Shown: piece after piece, positions 28,755 to 36,939 of the stretch
Position numbering within the stretch: the first letter of the stretch is position 1
How the letters are laid out: each line of letters starts with the position of its first letter
Assembly: GCF_004310295.1 (NCBI RefSeq)
Contig: NZ_SISB01000022.1
Coordinates: 43,462 to 107,461, forward strand
From: Pseudomonas sp. BGI-2
Lineage (GTDB): Bacteria > Pseudomonadota > Gammaproteobacteria > Pseudomonadales > Pseudomonadaceae
Direction: 5' to 3'
Length of the DNA: 64,000 nucleotides
Translations under genes and position numbers: made by a program
The notes under the pieces: model-generated
What the model was told of the DNA's origin: nothing
What the model saw: the letters and a program-made list of their open reading frames with translations, nothing else
Databases searched by the model: none

Positions 28755-28856
28755 CGTTTTAGCGCTCCGTCAGACTCCGGTGAATCCTGGTGGATTCCAA
28801 CCGGTTTAAGGGTAGAGTTTGGGGTAAAGGTCACTTCGATAAAAGGGAGTACCCTT

Positions 28857-29103
28857 ATGTCGCGCACCACTGCCCCACTCTCTGATTCGGCTTGCCGCTC
28901 AACCAAGCCCACCGACCGCGCCTGAAAGCTTTTCGACGGCGACGGCCTCTACCTTCTAGTCCAACCCAATGGCCGCAAAGGCTGGCGGCTCCGTTACGTC
29001 GAACCTGACGGACGGGAAGGACCGACCTCGTTCGGCAGCTACCCCGTCATTGGCCTCGCCGATGCGCGCCGCAAGCGCTTGGAGATCAAGCAAATGCAGA
29101 TGG
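28857..29103 (+). pseudogene. P4-type tyrosine integrase, N-terminal remnant
   Basis: The frame from the ATG at 28857 encodes the arm-binding DUF4102 domain seen at the start of P4-type integrases: PLSDSACRSTKPTDRA, then KLFDGDGLYLLVQPNGRKG, WRLRYVEPDG, and SYPVIGLADARRKRLE. An in-frame TGA at 28923-28925 interrupts it where most relatives have Tyr (DRAYKLFDGDG). Similarity stops near 29103 and the catalytic domain with its Arg, His and Tyr is absent. Only about 80 of the usual 400 codons remain. It lies 170 bases from the tRNA, as for tRNA-targeted islands. Confidence 0.88.
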
Positions 29104-29980
29104 AGGTTGTATCGTGCGGGGCACTTCTATAAATTTTTTGAAGCCGTACTCTTTTTTGATTAAGTCTGGATCTGAACAGAAAGTTTAAAAGCTTCTATCT
29201 TTGAATGAGAGAAATGAGTTTCGCCTAAGGTAATCCTCTGGAAAATCTCAAGTGCGGGGTTTCGGTCGCGACTCAGCCAACAGTGTATGGGGTGCACTGC
29301 AATGGGATAATCCCGCGTTCGGTGCGACTCAACACTCGCACAGCACAACGATAAAAAATCCAATAAGTAAATAATTATCAGTACCTAATAAACTCTTTCA
29401 TTCGATTTAGCAGTGCCCCCCCCAATTCTAACTATAAGCAATTACTTTCAACCCATCACATCAATCCGCCTTTCCGATCGTCCACAGGAGCCTTATGAAC
29501 AACTCAGTCAAGAATCGTACCTTCAATAGCAGGATCAACGAACAAGTAAAACAACACACTTGGAACATCGTATACCCTTAACTTATTCGTCTTAAGGTCA
29601 ATGGCTCAAAGCCTCTCGATTCATGTTTATATTCTGATCGCGCCATTCTGGGGACCATTCAGATTACGCAATGACATAGCCGCCTCACCAGGGGAAGCAA
29701 AGCCCACGTCACACTACGCTAGCGTGGATCTCGGTCGAATATACAACCCAAAAATATGCCGCAAGAGGCAGAATACCGGACGTTTCTGTCCTGTATGATC
29801 CGACATTCCCGGTACACATCGACCACGCGCAAAGACCTAAGATCACGACGGACTCCAGCCTGCTCATTGGATGCGAATCGATGCTTAGATATCGCTGAGC
29901 TTCATTGGATAATTACTATGGGTCGGCTGCTTTCAGCGGTCTAGGGTTTTTACCGTTGCTATTTAAATAGGGAATACTAA
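29104..29980. other. AT-rich, mostly non-coding island DNA
   Basis: An 877-bp stretch with low GC compared with the rest of the window and no long frame. It has one small open frame with a good ribosome site (29495-29581). The frames between 29600 and 29944 do not resemble proteins I know. It is probably the decayed remains of genes that followed the integrase. Confidence 0.55.
29495..29581 (+). CDS. Possible 28-residue peptide or truncated gene start
   Basis: ATG with CAGGAGCCTT directly upstream encodes MNNSVKNRTFNSRINEQVKQ and eight more residues (HTWNIVYP) before TAA. The Shine-Dalgarno and spacing are good, but the product is not recognised. It could be a leader peptide, a genuine small protein or the start of a gene cut by a deletion. 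Support is weak. Confidence 0.3.
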   Translation: MNNSVKNRTFNSRINEQVKQHTWNIVYP

Positions 29981-30904
29981 ATGTCGCTGGCAACCAGGAA
30001 TAGAACTGCTTCGAATGCTGAGCCTGCCATCTTTAGCCAGAGCGCACCCCATTTTAACTGGGAAGATCTTCGCTACTTCGTGACGTTTTCACAAGTTAGC
30101 TCCTTGAGCGGTGCGGCGCGAATTTTGGGCGTTGAGCACGCAACAGTGTCTCGACGTATCGCGTCCCTTGAGAAATCCCTGAACGTAAAATTAGTTGATC
30201 GACGGAAGCGACTCTACGAACTTACGGCCGACGGACGCAAACTCGCAGAAATCGGATCACAAATAGAAACTCAGACGGAAGCTATTGAGCGACTGGCCGC
30301 CGCCGCCGCCCAGACCCTACAAATTGCCGAAGTTACGATTAGTGCCCCACCGTCCGTGACGTCTGAAAAGCTTATACCAAACCTTGGGCGCTTCCGAGCT
30401 AAACACCCGAGCATAGTTTTGCGCCTGCTAGGGGATAATCAGTATTCGTCGCTATCAACTTGCCAAACACATTTGTGCATCCGCTTTGCGAAGCCCCGCC
30501 AGATAGGCATTGTTGCCCGGCGAATAGGTTCTGCATCATTTTCATTCTACGGTGCAAAGACCTATCTTCAGGACCGCCGTCCAGAGCAATACGAGTTTAT
30601 CGGTTATGAAACCGAAGCTATGACACTTCCTCAGAACGACTGGCTCAAAAAAATTGTCGGACATCGCCCATGCGTCCTCAAGGCGAAAACGGTTGATCTG
30701 CAGGTTCGGGCAGCAGAGGCGGGTGTAGGGATTGCGCTGCTGCCCAGCTTCGCAGTAGGACATCACTCACAGCTGTGCAAGCTTGAGCTTGCGGACCCGC
30801 TGATGGTGGATGTTTGGCTAGGTGTTCACGAGGACTTCCGTGCGATCCCTTCAATCCAGGCCGCCATGGATTACGTTGAGACCTGCTTCCTCAGCCGTGA
30901 CTGA
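29981..30904 (+). CDS. LysR-type transcriptional regulator
   Basis: A 307-residue regulator. The winged helix is NWEDLRYFVTFSQVSSLSGAARILGVEHATVSRRIASLEKSLNVKLVDRR (N-terminal residues about 25-75). The effector domain follows (VTISAPPSVTSEKLIPNLGRF...). The extra N-terminal tail of about 22 residues (SLATRNRTASNAEPAIF) is longer than usual. GGGAA lies before the ATG. It lies upstream of, and in the same direction as, the eight-gene operon beginning at 31184, so it is the probable regulator of that operon. The effector is unknown. Confidence 0.9.
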   Translation: MSLATRNRTASNAEPAIFSQSAPHFNWEDLRYFVTFSQVSSLSGAARILGVEHATVSRRIASLEKSLNVKLVDRRKRLYELTADGRKLAEIGSQIETQTEAIERLAAAAAQTLQIAEVTISAPPSVTSEKLIPNLGRFRAKHPSIVLRLLGDNQYSSLSTCQTHLCIRFAKPRQIGIVARRIGSASFSFYGAKTYLQDRRPEQYEFIGYETEAMTLPQNDWLKKIVGHRPCVLKAKTVDLQVRAAEAGVGIALLPSFAVGHHSQLCKLELADPLMVDVWLGVHEDFRAIPSIQAAMDYVETCFLSRD

Positions 30905-31183
30905 AAGCAATCACCTGAAGGCGCGCAAATTTGCAGGTGAATCGGCTCCGGCATGGGAAAAAATTCACAGGTACCGGTGATTATCGCGAATTTACAAACC
31001 TGCTTGTATTGACGAGGATCAATGGAGAGCACCTTAAAAGGTGTTTCGAAAAACCGAAGCGCAATCAGATCCGCTCGGACACGCTGATGAAGGCCATCGC
31101 TTACAAAAACAACAACTAGGATTTCGTGGCCTTTCTTCAAATTGTGCACACCTCGTTACTGCCATCAAAAGCAGGAGATTATC

Positions 31184-32209
31184 ATGGGGAAAGTAAAAGT
31201 TCTCGACGTCACGCTACGTGACGGTGGGTATCGCAATAATTTCAACTTCACGGATGAACAGGCCCTGGTAATAACATCAAGCTTGGCAGAGGCCGGCGTT
31301 GATTTGTGTGAAGTTGGTTACTGCAGAGGGTCGTTCGCGCCCAAAGCGGAGCATGGACTCACTAGCAATATAAGCGCTGAGTTTATCGAGAAAGTTCGCC
31401 ATGCTGGAGGTGGTCGAATTGAGCTTGCGGTGATGGTCCACCCAAAGAACGTTGGTGATCAGGATTTCGCCATGCTAAAGGAGCAAGGCGTCTCTATGAT
31501 TCGAGTCTGCTTGCGCCGAGAGCAGTTGGCTGAAGGGCTTGCCACTCTTTCACTCGCTCGCGATTACGGCTTCAGTGTCAGCGCCAATGTCACTCATGTG
31601 ACGACACAGACTCTCAGCGCCGTGATTGACACTTCCGTCCGAGCCGAAGGTGCTGGAGCAGACATCATTTGTTTTGCTGACTCTAACGGGCATATGCTCC
31701 CGAGCGATGTCGAGCGATTGATCAGTCGCCTCTCTAATCGACTTGCAGTGCCATTGGGTTTCCACGCTCATAACAATCTTTCGATGGCCTTGGCCAATGC
31801 TGCCGCCGCCATCGAATCAGGTGCCGAATATATCGACACCTCCATTTGTGGAATGGGGAAAGGTGCCGGCAACTTACATCTAAGTATGCTGGTCGCTTAT
31901 CTCGAACGCATCGGCACTAGCCATGGGTTTGACCTCGTCAAAATTCTAGAACTGTCAAACCTGACAGCGGCTTCGATCCCATTCAATAACATTCCAAGTC
32001 CTCTCCTGGACATCATTATGGGGGCGTACAACTTCCCGTTCGACAGTGCAAAACGTATGCAGGAAACGCTCGAGCGCTTTCAGCTAACGTCCGAGTATCG
32101 TGCCCTTGAGATCATGCATCAGCAGGATCAGGTCGCACGCCTTGCTCCGAGAGCCATCGCGAACATCTACGGCAGCGCTACCAAGATTGCACAGGAGATA
32201 GCGGGATGA
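31184..32209 (+). CDS. HMGL-like (DRE-TIM) aldolase
   Basis: A 341-residue member of the HMG-CoA lyase/4-hydroxy-2-oxovalerate aldolase superfamily. LDVTLRDGGYRNNF at residues 7-20 holds the Arg-Asp catalytic pair, GFHAHNN gives the His-x-His metal site, and SICGMGKGAGNLH is the conserved loop of HMGL enzymes. All key residues are present, so it should be an active metal-dependent aldolase or lyase acting on a 2-oxo acid or ester. I chose the ATG at 31184, preceded by AGGAG. It is the first gene of the operon; the start of the next gene overlaps its stop by four bases. Confidence 0.85.
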   Translation: MGKVKVLDVTLRDGGYRNNFNFTDEQALVITSSLAEAGVDLCEVGYCRGSFAPKAEHGLTSNISAEFIEKVRHAGGGRIELAVMVHPKNVGDQDFAMLKEQGVSMIRVCLRREQLAEGLATLSLARDYGFSVSANVTHVTTQTLSAVIDTSVRAEGAGADIICFADSNGHMLPSDVERLISRLSNRLAVPLGFHAHNNLSMALANAAAAIESGAEYIDTSICGMGKGAGNLHLSMLVAYLERIGTSHGFDLVKILELSNLTAASIPFNNIPSPLLDIIMGAYNFPFDSAKRMQETLERFQLTSEYRALEIMHQQDQVARLAPRAIANIYGSATKIAQEIAG

Positions 32210-33396
32210 GCGACTTCCACACTCGCAAGCGCATTTGTGTCCTTCCCGGTGACGGTATCGGCATTGAAGTCATGAATGCCGCACTGCCCGTCCTTCAGGC
32301 TTTGAATCTGCCCTTCGATCTAGAGTTTGGGGACATTGGTTGGGAATGCTGGAAGCGAGAAGGCAATACCGTCCCGGATGAAACCTGGAAGAAAATCAGT
32401 GATTGTGACGCCACATTGTTGGGCGCTATCACGAGCAAACCCCTTGCCGAAACGGAAGCCGAGCTGCCCCCTCACCTTCAGGGGCAAAACCGCCGTTATG
32501 TCAGCCCTGTGATCCAACTCAGGCAGAACCTGGACCTTTACGCAAACGTGCGGCCAGTGACTGATATGACAGGCGAAAACCGATTCCGCTTCGTCGTCAT
32601 CCGGGAAAACACTGAGGGGCTGTACGCCGGCCTGGATTTTGGCCGGATACCTGATGCGTTCTTGCCATTACTGGAAGAACGGGAGGCATTGGGCGCGCCA
32701 TGGCACCGGGATGGCCAGGAGGACGCGACGATTTCAGTGCGTTTACAGACACGCAGCGGGCTTGAGCGCATCTTCGAATACGCTTTCGAATATGCGGCTA
32801 ACCAAGGATTCGAGCGGGTCACGTTCGTAGACAAACCCATGGTACTTCGTCACAGCAGTGCCTTCGCGCGACGTGTATTTGAAGGTGTAGCTCAGAGATA
32901 TCCCGGCATTGAGGGTGTGATCGAAAATGTGGATGCCGTAGCGCTGTGGATGGTGCAGCGCCCAGAGCGTTTCTCCGTTGTAGTGGCCGAGAATATGTTC
33001 GGAGACATCCTCTCCGATCTCGGTGCAGGCGTTATGGGTGGTCTGGGTTTCGCACCGAGTGGGAACTTCGGAAAGCTGGGGGCATATTTCGAGCCGGTTC
33101 ACGGGAGCGCCCCTGCGCATGCAGGGCTCAACAAGGCCAATCCTAGCGCGATGTTCATGGCCATCGCGCTCATGCTTGAGCATTTGGGTTATCCGCAGGA
33201 AGCCCGGTACGTCACGGCTGCGGTCAGCCGGGTCTCGCGTTCAACTGTGCGCACCTATGACATGGGTGGCTCACACACCACGGCACAGGTTGGCGAGGCA
33301 ATTATCGGCGAGTGCGTTTCTATGGCCGCGCTAACCTCGACGGAACGTCCCATCTCAAATTCACACCTGGGAGCAACACATGTTGAAGCCCTTTGA
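32206..33396 (+). CDS. Isopropylmalate/isocitrate dehydrogenase-like oxidative decarboxylase
   Basis: A 396-residue NAD(P)-dependent beta-decarboxylating dehydrogenase. It begins ICVLPGDGIGIEV. LGAITSKP, VIRENTEGLYAG (catalytic Tyr), FVDKPMVLRHSS (catalytic Lys), VAENMFGDILSDLGAGVMG (metal Asp residues) and FEPVHGSAPAHAG (NAD-binding loop) are all present. These are the marks of isopropylmalate, isocitrate, homoisocitrate and tartrate dehydrogenases. It is longer than LeuB by about 35 residues, and I cannot assign the substrate. It overlaps the aldolase by ATGA and the RraA gene by 17 bases, so the three enzymes are tightly coupled. Confidence 0.85.
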   Translation: MSDFHTRKRICVLPGDGIGIEVMNAALPVLQALNLPFDLEFGDIGWECWKREGNTVPDETWKKISDCDATLLGAITSKPLAETEAELPPHLQGQNRRYVSPVIQLRQNLDLYANVRPVTDMTGENRFRFVVIRENTEGLYAGLDFGRIPDAFLPLLEEREALGAPWHRDGQEDATISVRLQTRSGLERIFEYAFEYAANQGFERVTFVDKPMVLRHSSAFARRVFEGVAQRYPGIEGVIENVDAVALWMVQRPERFSVVVAENMFGDILSDLGAGVMGGLGFAPSGNFGKLGAYFEPVHGSAPAHAGLNKANPSAMFMAIALMLEHLGYPQEARYVTAAVSRVSRSTVRTYDMGGSHTTAQVGEAIIGECVSMAALTSTERPISNSHLGATHVEAL

Positions 33397-34093
33397 GTCG
33401 ACCGAAATCTCTCAAACCTTGCTGGACGAATGCGAAAGATTGGACACCGCGTCTCTGTCCGACGCTTTGGATAGCCTGGAGGTTCCTGGTGGCCTGCTGG
33501 GTATCGGCACGCAAGTGCCTGGAACTCGCTGCGTGGGCATCGCTTTTACCGTGCAGTATGAACCGGTCGGGAATTCACACGGGTTCAAAAATGCTGCTAA
33601 TTACATCGATCAGGTCCCGCGCGGAGCAGTGATCGTTAGCTCCAACGCGGGGCGCCAGGACTGCACTGTCTGGGGCGATATCATGACGCATTTCGCGGTG
33701 GCGAGAGGCATCAAAGGGACGGTGATCGATGGAGTGGCCAGGGATATCGATACGGTCGTCAAGCTCGGTTATCCCCTGTTCAGTCGCGGACGGTTCATGC
33801 AGTCAGCAAAAAACCGAACACAGCTAAAAGCAGTGCAGGTCCCGATTGAGATCGGTGACGTCACTGTCAATCCAGGAGACCTGATGGTCTGCGATGGCAG
33901 CGGCTGTCTTGTTATTCCGCAGCAGATAGCTGCCGAGGTCATTCGCCGTGCGTGCGCCGTAGAGCACACCGAACGGCAGATCATCGGGGCGATAACAACC
34001 GGGTCTTCACTTGAGGACGCTCGGAAGACCTACCGCTATGACCAGCCTTGGCTGGGTGCTGCTGAAAAGGTTGAAACGGAGCTGAGCCAATGA
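33380..34093 (+). CDS. RraA-like aldolase / oxaloacetate decarboxylase-type protein
   Basis: A 237-residue protein of the RraA/HMG aldolase class, which includes 4-hydroxy-4-methyl-2-oxoglutarate aldolase and 4-carboxy-4-hydroxy-2-oxoadipate aldolase. WGDIMTHFAVARGIKGTVIDGVARDIDTV contains the substrate and metal residues (DGVARD), and DLMVCDGSGCLVIPQ is the C-terminal motif. The active-site Arg and Asp are present, so it is more likely an enzyme than the RNase E inhibitor. Ribosome site GGGAG. It overlaps the flavin reductase gene by ATGA. A role in retro-aldol cleavage of a pathway intermediate fits the neighbours. Confidence 0.85.
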   Translation: MLKPFESTEISQTLLDECERLDTASLSDALDSLEVPGGLLGIGTQVPGTRCVGIAFTVQYEPVGNSHGFKNAANYIDQVPRGAVIVSSNAGRQDCTVWGDIMTHFAVARGIKGTVIDGVARDIDTVVKLGYPLFSRGRFMQSAKNRTQLKAVQVPIEIGDVTVNPGDLMVCDGSGCLVIPQQIAAEVIRRACAVEHTERQIIGAITTGSSLEDARKTYRYDQPWLGAAEKVETELSQ

Positions 34094-34653
34094 ACCTTTC
34101 AAGTGAGTACTTAGCCAGTGCCAGCGCCTTAAGCGCGCCCCTGCAACAGCATTCCTTCACAGATAAGGGTTCGATCACTGACGCCTTCAAGAAAGCGATG
34201 CGTCGCCTGACCTCCACGGTCACCCTCATTGCGACTGAACATCAGGGCGTTCCTTTTGGAATGGCTGCAACCGCCGTAACGTCGGTATGCACCGACCCTT
34301 CGTCCATCCTTGTCTGTATCAACCACGGCGCAAGCATGTACTGGCCTCTCATTGACCATGGAAGGTTCTCGGTGAATCTGTTGCGGGTTGGCCAAGAGGA
34401 TCTGGTGAAAGTCTTCGGTGGGGCAGTCAACGGCCCGGCCCGATTCGAAACTGCCGACTGGCAGCATTCCAACGGCCTGCCGTTTCTGCGAAGTGCACAA
34501 GCCTCACTTTTTTGCACCGTTGCTCAACGCATGAGCTACGGGACCCACGAAATAATCATCGGTCAAGTTGACGACGTTGTGGTGGCCGAAGCCATCACGC
34601 CATTGCTTTGGCAGGACGGAATGCCAACGGGATCAGTTCCCGTCTTCTCTTAA
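34090..34653 (+). CDS. Flavin reductase (RutF/HpaC-like)
   Basis: A 187-residue small flavin reductase. The fold is marked by AMRRLTSTVTLIATEHQGVPFGMAATAVTSVCTDP near residues 35-70, ILVCINHGASMYWPLIDHGRFSVNLL and ASLFCTVAQRMSYGTHEIIIGQV. Such proteins give reduced FMN to two-component monooxygenases. The two luciferase-like monooxygenases of this island (37849-39039 and 40288-41274) are the probable partners. Coupled to the RraA-like gene by ATGA. Confidence 0.9.
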   Translation: MNLSSEYLASASALSAPLQQHSFTDKGSITDAFKKAMRRLTSTVTLIATEHQGVPFGMAATAVTSVCTDPSSILVCINHGASMYWPLIDHGRFSVNLLRVGQEDLVKVFGGAVNGPARFETADWQHSNGLPFLRSAQASLFCTVAQRMSYGTHEIIIGQVDDVVVAEAITPLLWQDGMPTGSVPVFS

Positions 34654-34684
34654 AACGCTCGTAACTCACTATTGGAAGATAACC

Positions 34685-35053
34685 ATGAAAATGGAATTGT
34701 TTGACCCTCAATCTGTTTCGGACGACACCGCGGTTTACCTCGTGAATGTGGTGCATGTCCAAGAAGGCGCGCAGGACCTCGCCGTGAAAATTCTGGAAGA
34801 CACGGTCAACTACGTCGCAAGAACGTACAGCGCTTTCCAGTGGAGCCGTTTGATGAAGAGTACGGACGGTAAGACGGTCATCAACCAAGCTCAGTGGAGT
34901 GATCGCGGGCAGTTCGAATCGCTCTTCACCGACGAGGAATTTCTATCGCGTTACTCGCGCTTGAAAGAAACGGGTACTTGGGAATACCACCTGTACACCG
35001 TCGCCACCTACATCACCCCCGCCACCGCCACCGCCCTCGAAACTGTTGGCTAG
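34685..35053 (+). CDS. Antibiotic-biosynthesis monooxygenase (ABM) domain protein
   Basis: A 122-residue protein with a ferredoxin-like ABM fold. YLVNVVHVQEGAQDLAVKILEDTVNYVA and SAFQWSRLMKSTDGKTVINQAQWSDRGQFESLFTDEEF match ABM proteins (YgiN-like), with Trp, Gln and Phe spaced as usual. Such proteins are cofactor-independent oxygenases or quinone-related enzymes. Start at 34685 with GGAAG upstream. Gap to its neighbours is about 30 to 70 bases. It is likely in the same operon; its substrate is unknown. Confidence 0.78.
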   Translation: MKMELFDPQSVSDDTAVYLVNVVHVQEGAQDLAVKILEDTVNYVARTYSAFQWSRLMKSTDGKTVINQAQWSDRGQFESLFTDEEFLSRYSRLKETGTWEYHLYTVATYITPATATALETVG

Positions 35054-35125
35054 CTGCAACCGCGTGCGCAGCGCTTGGCGCTGCGTACCGCCCAAGCCTA
35101 TCAATATTCGATCAAGGAAGAAGTT

Positions 35126-36097
35126 ATGGTCGCAATTCATTCAGCGTTAACAACATTCCTGGGCATCCAGCACCCACTGGTTCTCGCACCCATGGGGGGA
35201 GCGTCCGGAGGACGGTTGGCGGCAGCAGTTTCAAACGCAGGTGGCCTTGGCCTGGTGGGAGCAAGCTACGGGGACCCTGACTGGATGGCTCAGCAGTTGC
35301 CGCTCATGCAAAATTTGGACAAGCCGTGGGGCATCGGGCTTGTCATGTTCACTGTCGCGAAACGTTTCGAGTTACTGCATTTGGCGTTGGATTATGGCCC
35401 GGACGTGGTAGCCCTGTCCTTTGGCGATGTCCGTCCATTTATCGAACCCATTCATCAAGCGAACGCGAAAGTGATCGTTCAGGTGCATGACGTTGACCAG
35501 GCGCTCTACGCCCTCGACGCCGGCGCCGATGCATTGATAGTGCAGGGTGCGGAAGCAGGGGGGCATAGCTTGCGCAGATCCTCCATGCCTTTATTCCCGG
35601 CAGTCCGGGATGCTGTGGGCGAGGATGTAATCCTGATCGGAACCGGTGGGATAGCTGACGGCCGGGGAATGGCCGCGGCGATGGCGCTCGGAATGGACGG
35701 GGTCATGATGGGAACGCGGTTCTTGGCGTCCGACGAAGCGCTCCCCTCAGAACGGGTGAAAAGCAGACTGGTCCACGCCGTCGCAAGCGATACCGTCAGA
35801 ACCCGCATCTTTGATGACGTGCGCGGAATATCCTGGCCCGCGGAGTACAGCGGGCGAGCAATTGCGAACCACTTTTCCGAGTCATGGGTAGGCAATGAAA
35901 AGGCGTTCTCGGCCGCAATTGATCAGTTGCGGCCTCAGTACGAACAGGCCCTGGCAGAGGATGACATCGGTACTAAGGCTATTTGGGCAGGCGAGGTGGC
36001 AGATCTAATCAAAGACGTACAGCCAGCGCACTCAATAGTCGAGGCCACTATGAAAGGCTATGCCGACGTCGTAGCAAAGCTCGGTCTCACCCTCTAA
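35126..36097 (+). CDS. Nitronate monooxygenase / 2-nitropropane dioxygenase-like
   Basis: A 323-residue FMN-dependent TIM-barrel enzyme. HPLVLAPMGGASGGRLAAAVSNAGGLGLVGA at the N terminus is the FMN/substrate segment, VQGAEAGGH gives the catalytic His region, and LIGTGGIADGRGMAAAMALGMDGVMMGTRFLAS binds the FMN phosphate. The family oxidises nitronates; related members include enoyl reductases, so the reaction is not certain. Start at 35126, preceded by AAGGAAG. It is a third flavin enzyme in the cluster and may use the flavin reductase's product or its own FMN. Confidence 0.85.
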   Translation: MVAIHSALTTFLGIQHPLVLAPMGGASGGRLAAAVSNAGGLGLVGASYGDPDWMAQQLPLMQNLDKPWGIGLVMFTVAKRFELLHLALDYGPDVVALSFGDVRPFIEPIHQANAKVIVQVHDVDQALYALDAGADALIVQGAEAGGHSLRRSSMPLFPAVRDAVGEDVILIGTGGIADGRGMAAAMALGMDGVMMGTRFLASDEALPSERVKSRLVHAVASDTVRTRIFDDVRGISWPAEYSGRAIANHFSESWVGNEKAFSAAIDQLRPQYEQALAEDDIGTKAIWAGEVADLIKDVQPAHSIVEATMKGYADVVAKLGLTL

Positions 36098-36165
36098 CCG
36101 GCTCCACTGATCACAATCGGCCCGCTTGTAAAAGTGGGCTTCGTTATTTCTGCAGGAGCAAAGCG

Positions 36166-36939
36166 ATGAACCAGGACGTGCAATTCAAAGAGTATGGGGA
36201 AGGGAAATTGTCCGTTTTTGTTCTTTCCCCGGTCATGCCTGTGTGGGATGAAGGAGCATTTATCCAGCCCCTGATAGGCCACTTTCTCAGCGCAGGCTAT
36301 CGGGTGGTGGTGTTTGATTCGCTCTCGATACCGGTTGTCGCAGGTGAGACTTTGAAAGCCTTTAGCGAGCGTTGGGCTGAGGTACTGCAACCTTGGGGCG
36401 TACCCAACGTACTTGTCGGCGTCGCGTTAGGCGGCGCGCTTGCCCTGGAACTGGTTAGCTCCTCTTCTCTTGCGTCCACGGCGGCTCTGCTGCTGCTCTC
36501 ATCCCCGGCCAAAGCCAACGCGTTACTGGATGCCAGACTCGGGCGAATGGCAGAGCTTGCAAAGCTTGGCCAAGTTGAAGAAGCCAAGCGCCTATTGGAT
36601 GCGCTCGTTTTACCCGAGGGCGGGGTTCCTCAGCAGACCGCAGAGAGTCAAAGTAACGTTCCCCTCGTGGTACAGGGGCAACGGCTAGTGCGTGGTTTTG
36701 GATTTTTGGCCGGTATCGATCTCAGTCACAGCCTGCAGAAATATCAAGGAAGGGTCCTGAGTATTTTTGGCGAGCGATCTCAACTTGTTACGCAGACGCA
36801 CGCGATAGAAACCACCGGAAACAATCAACGCACACTCTGCATCAAGGGGGGAGGTATGCGACCTTTGGCTGACGACCTCGATTCGGTGCTGAGCGACGTC
36901 GACACTTTTCTAATACCCCTGTCGGAACGCGCGGCATGA
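36166..36939 (+). CDS. Alpha/beta-hydrolase-fold protein with all triad residues replaced
   Basis: A 257-residue protein with the alpha/beta-hydrolase fold (GYRVVVFDSLSIP, FSERWAEVLQPWGVPN). The nucleophile elbow reads VGVALGG where VGHSMGG is usual, so Ser is Ala. The acid position reads FGERSQLV where FGERDQLV is usual (Asp to Ser), and the His position reads GGGMRPLADD where GGHM is usual. If this alignment is right, it has no classical hydrolase triad and is a non-enzyme or works by another chemistry. Start at 36166 with AGGAG. A short hairpin (36120-36139) lies before it. It overlaps the next gene by ATGA. Confidence 0.8.
   Translation: MNQDVQFKEYGEGKLSVFVLSPVMPVWDEGAFIQPLIGHFLSAGYRVVVFDSLSIPVVAGETLKAFSERWAEVLQPWGVPNVLVGVALGGALALELVSSSSLASTAALLLLSSPAKANALLDARLGRMAELAKLGQVEEAKRLLDALVLPEGGVPQQTAESQSNVPLVVQGQRLVRGFGFLAGIDLSHSLQKYQGRVLSIFGERSQLVTQTHAIETTGNNQRTLCIKGGGMRPLADDLDSVLSDVDTFLIPLSERAA

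Noticed and set aside
36120..36139. Hairpin between the nitronate monooxygenase and alpha/beta hydrolase genes as a terminator
   Set aside because: Only an eight-pair stem with one G-T pair and no T run; genes on both sides look like one operon. It may be a weak attenuator at most.
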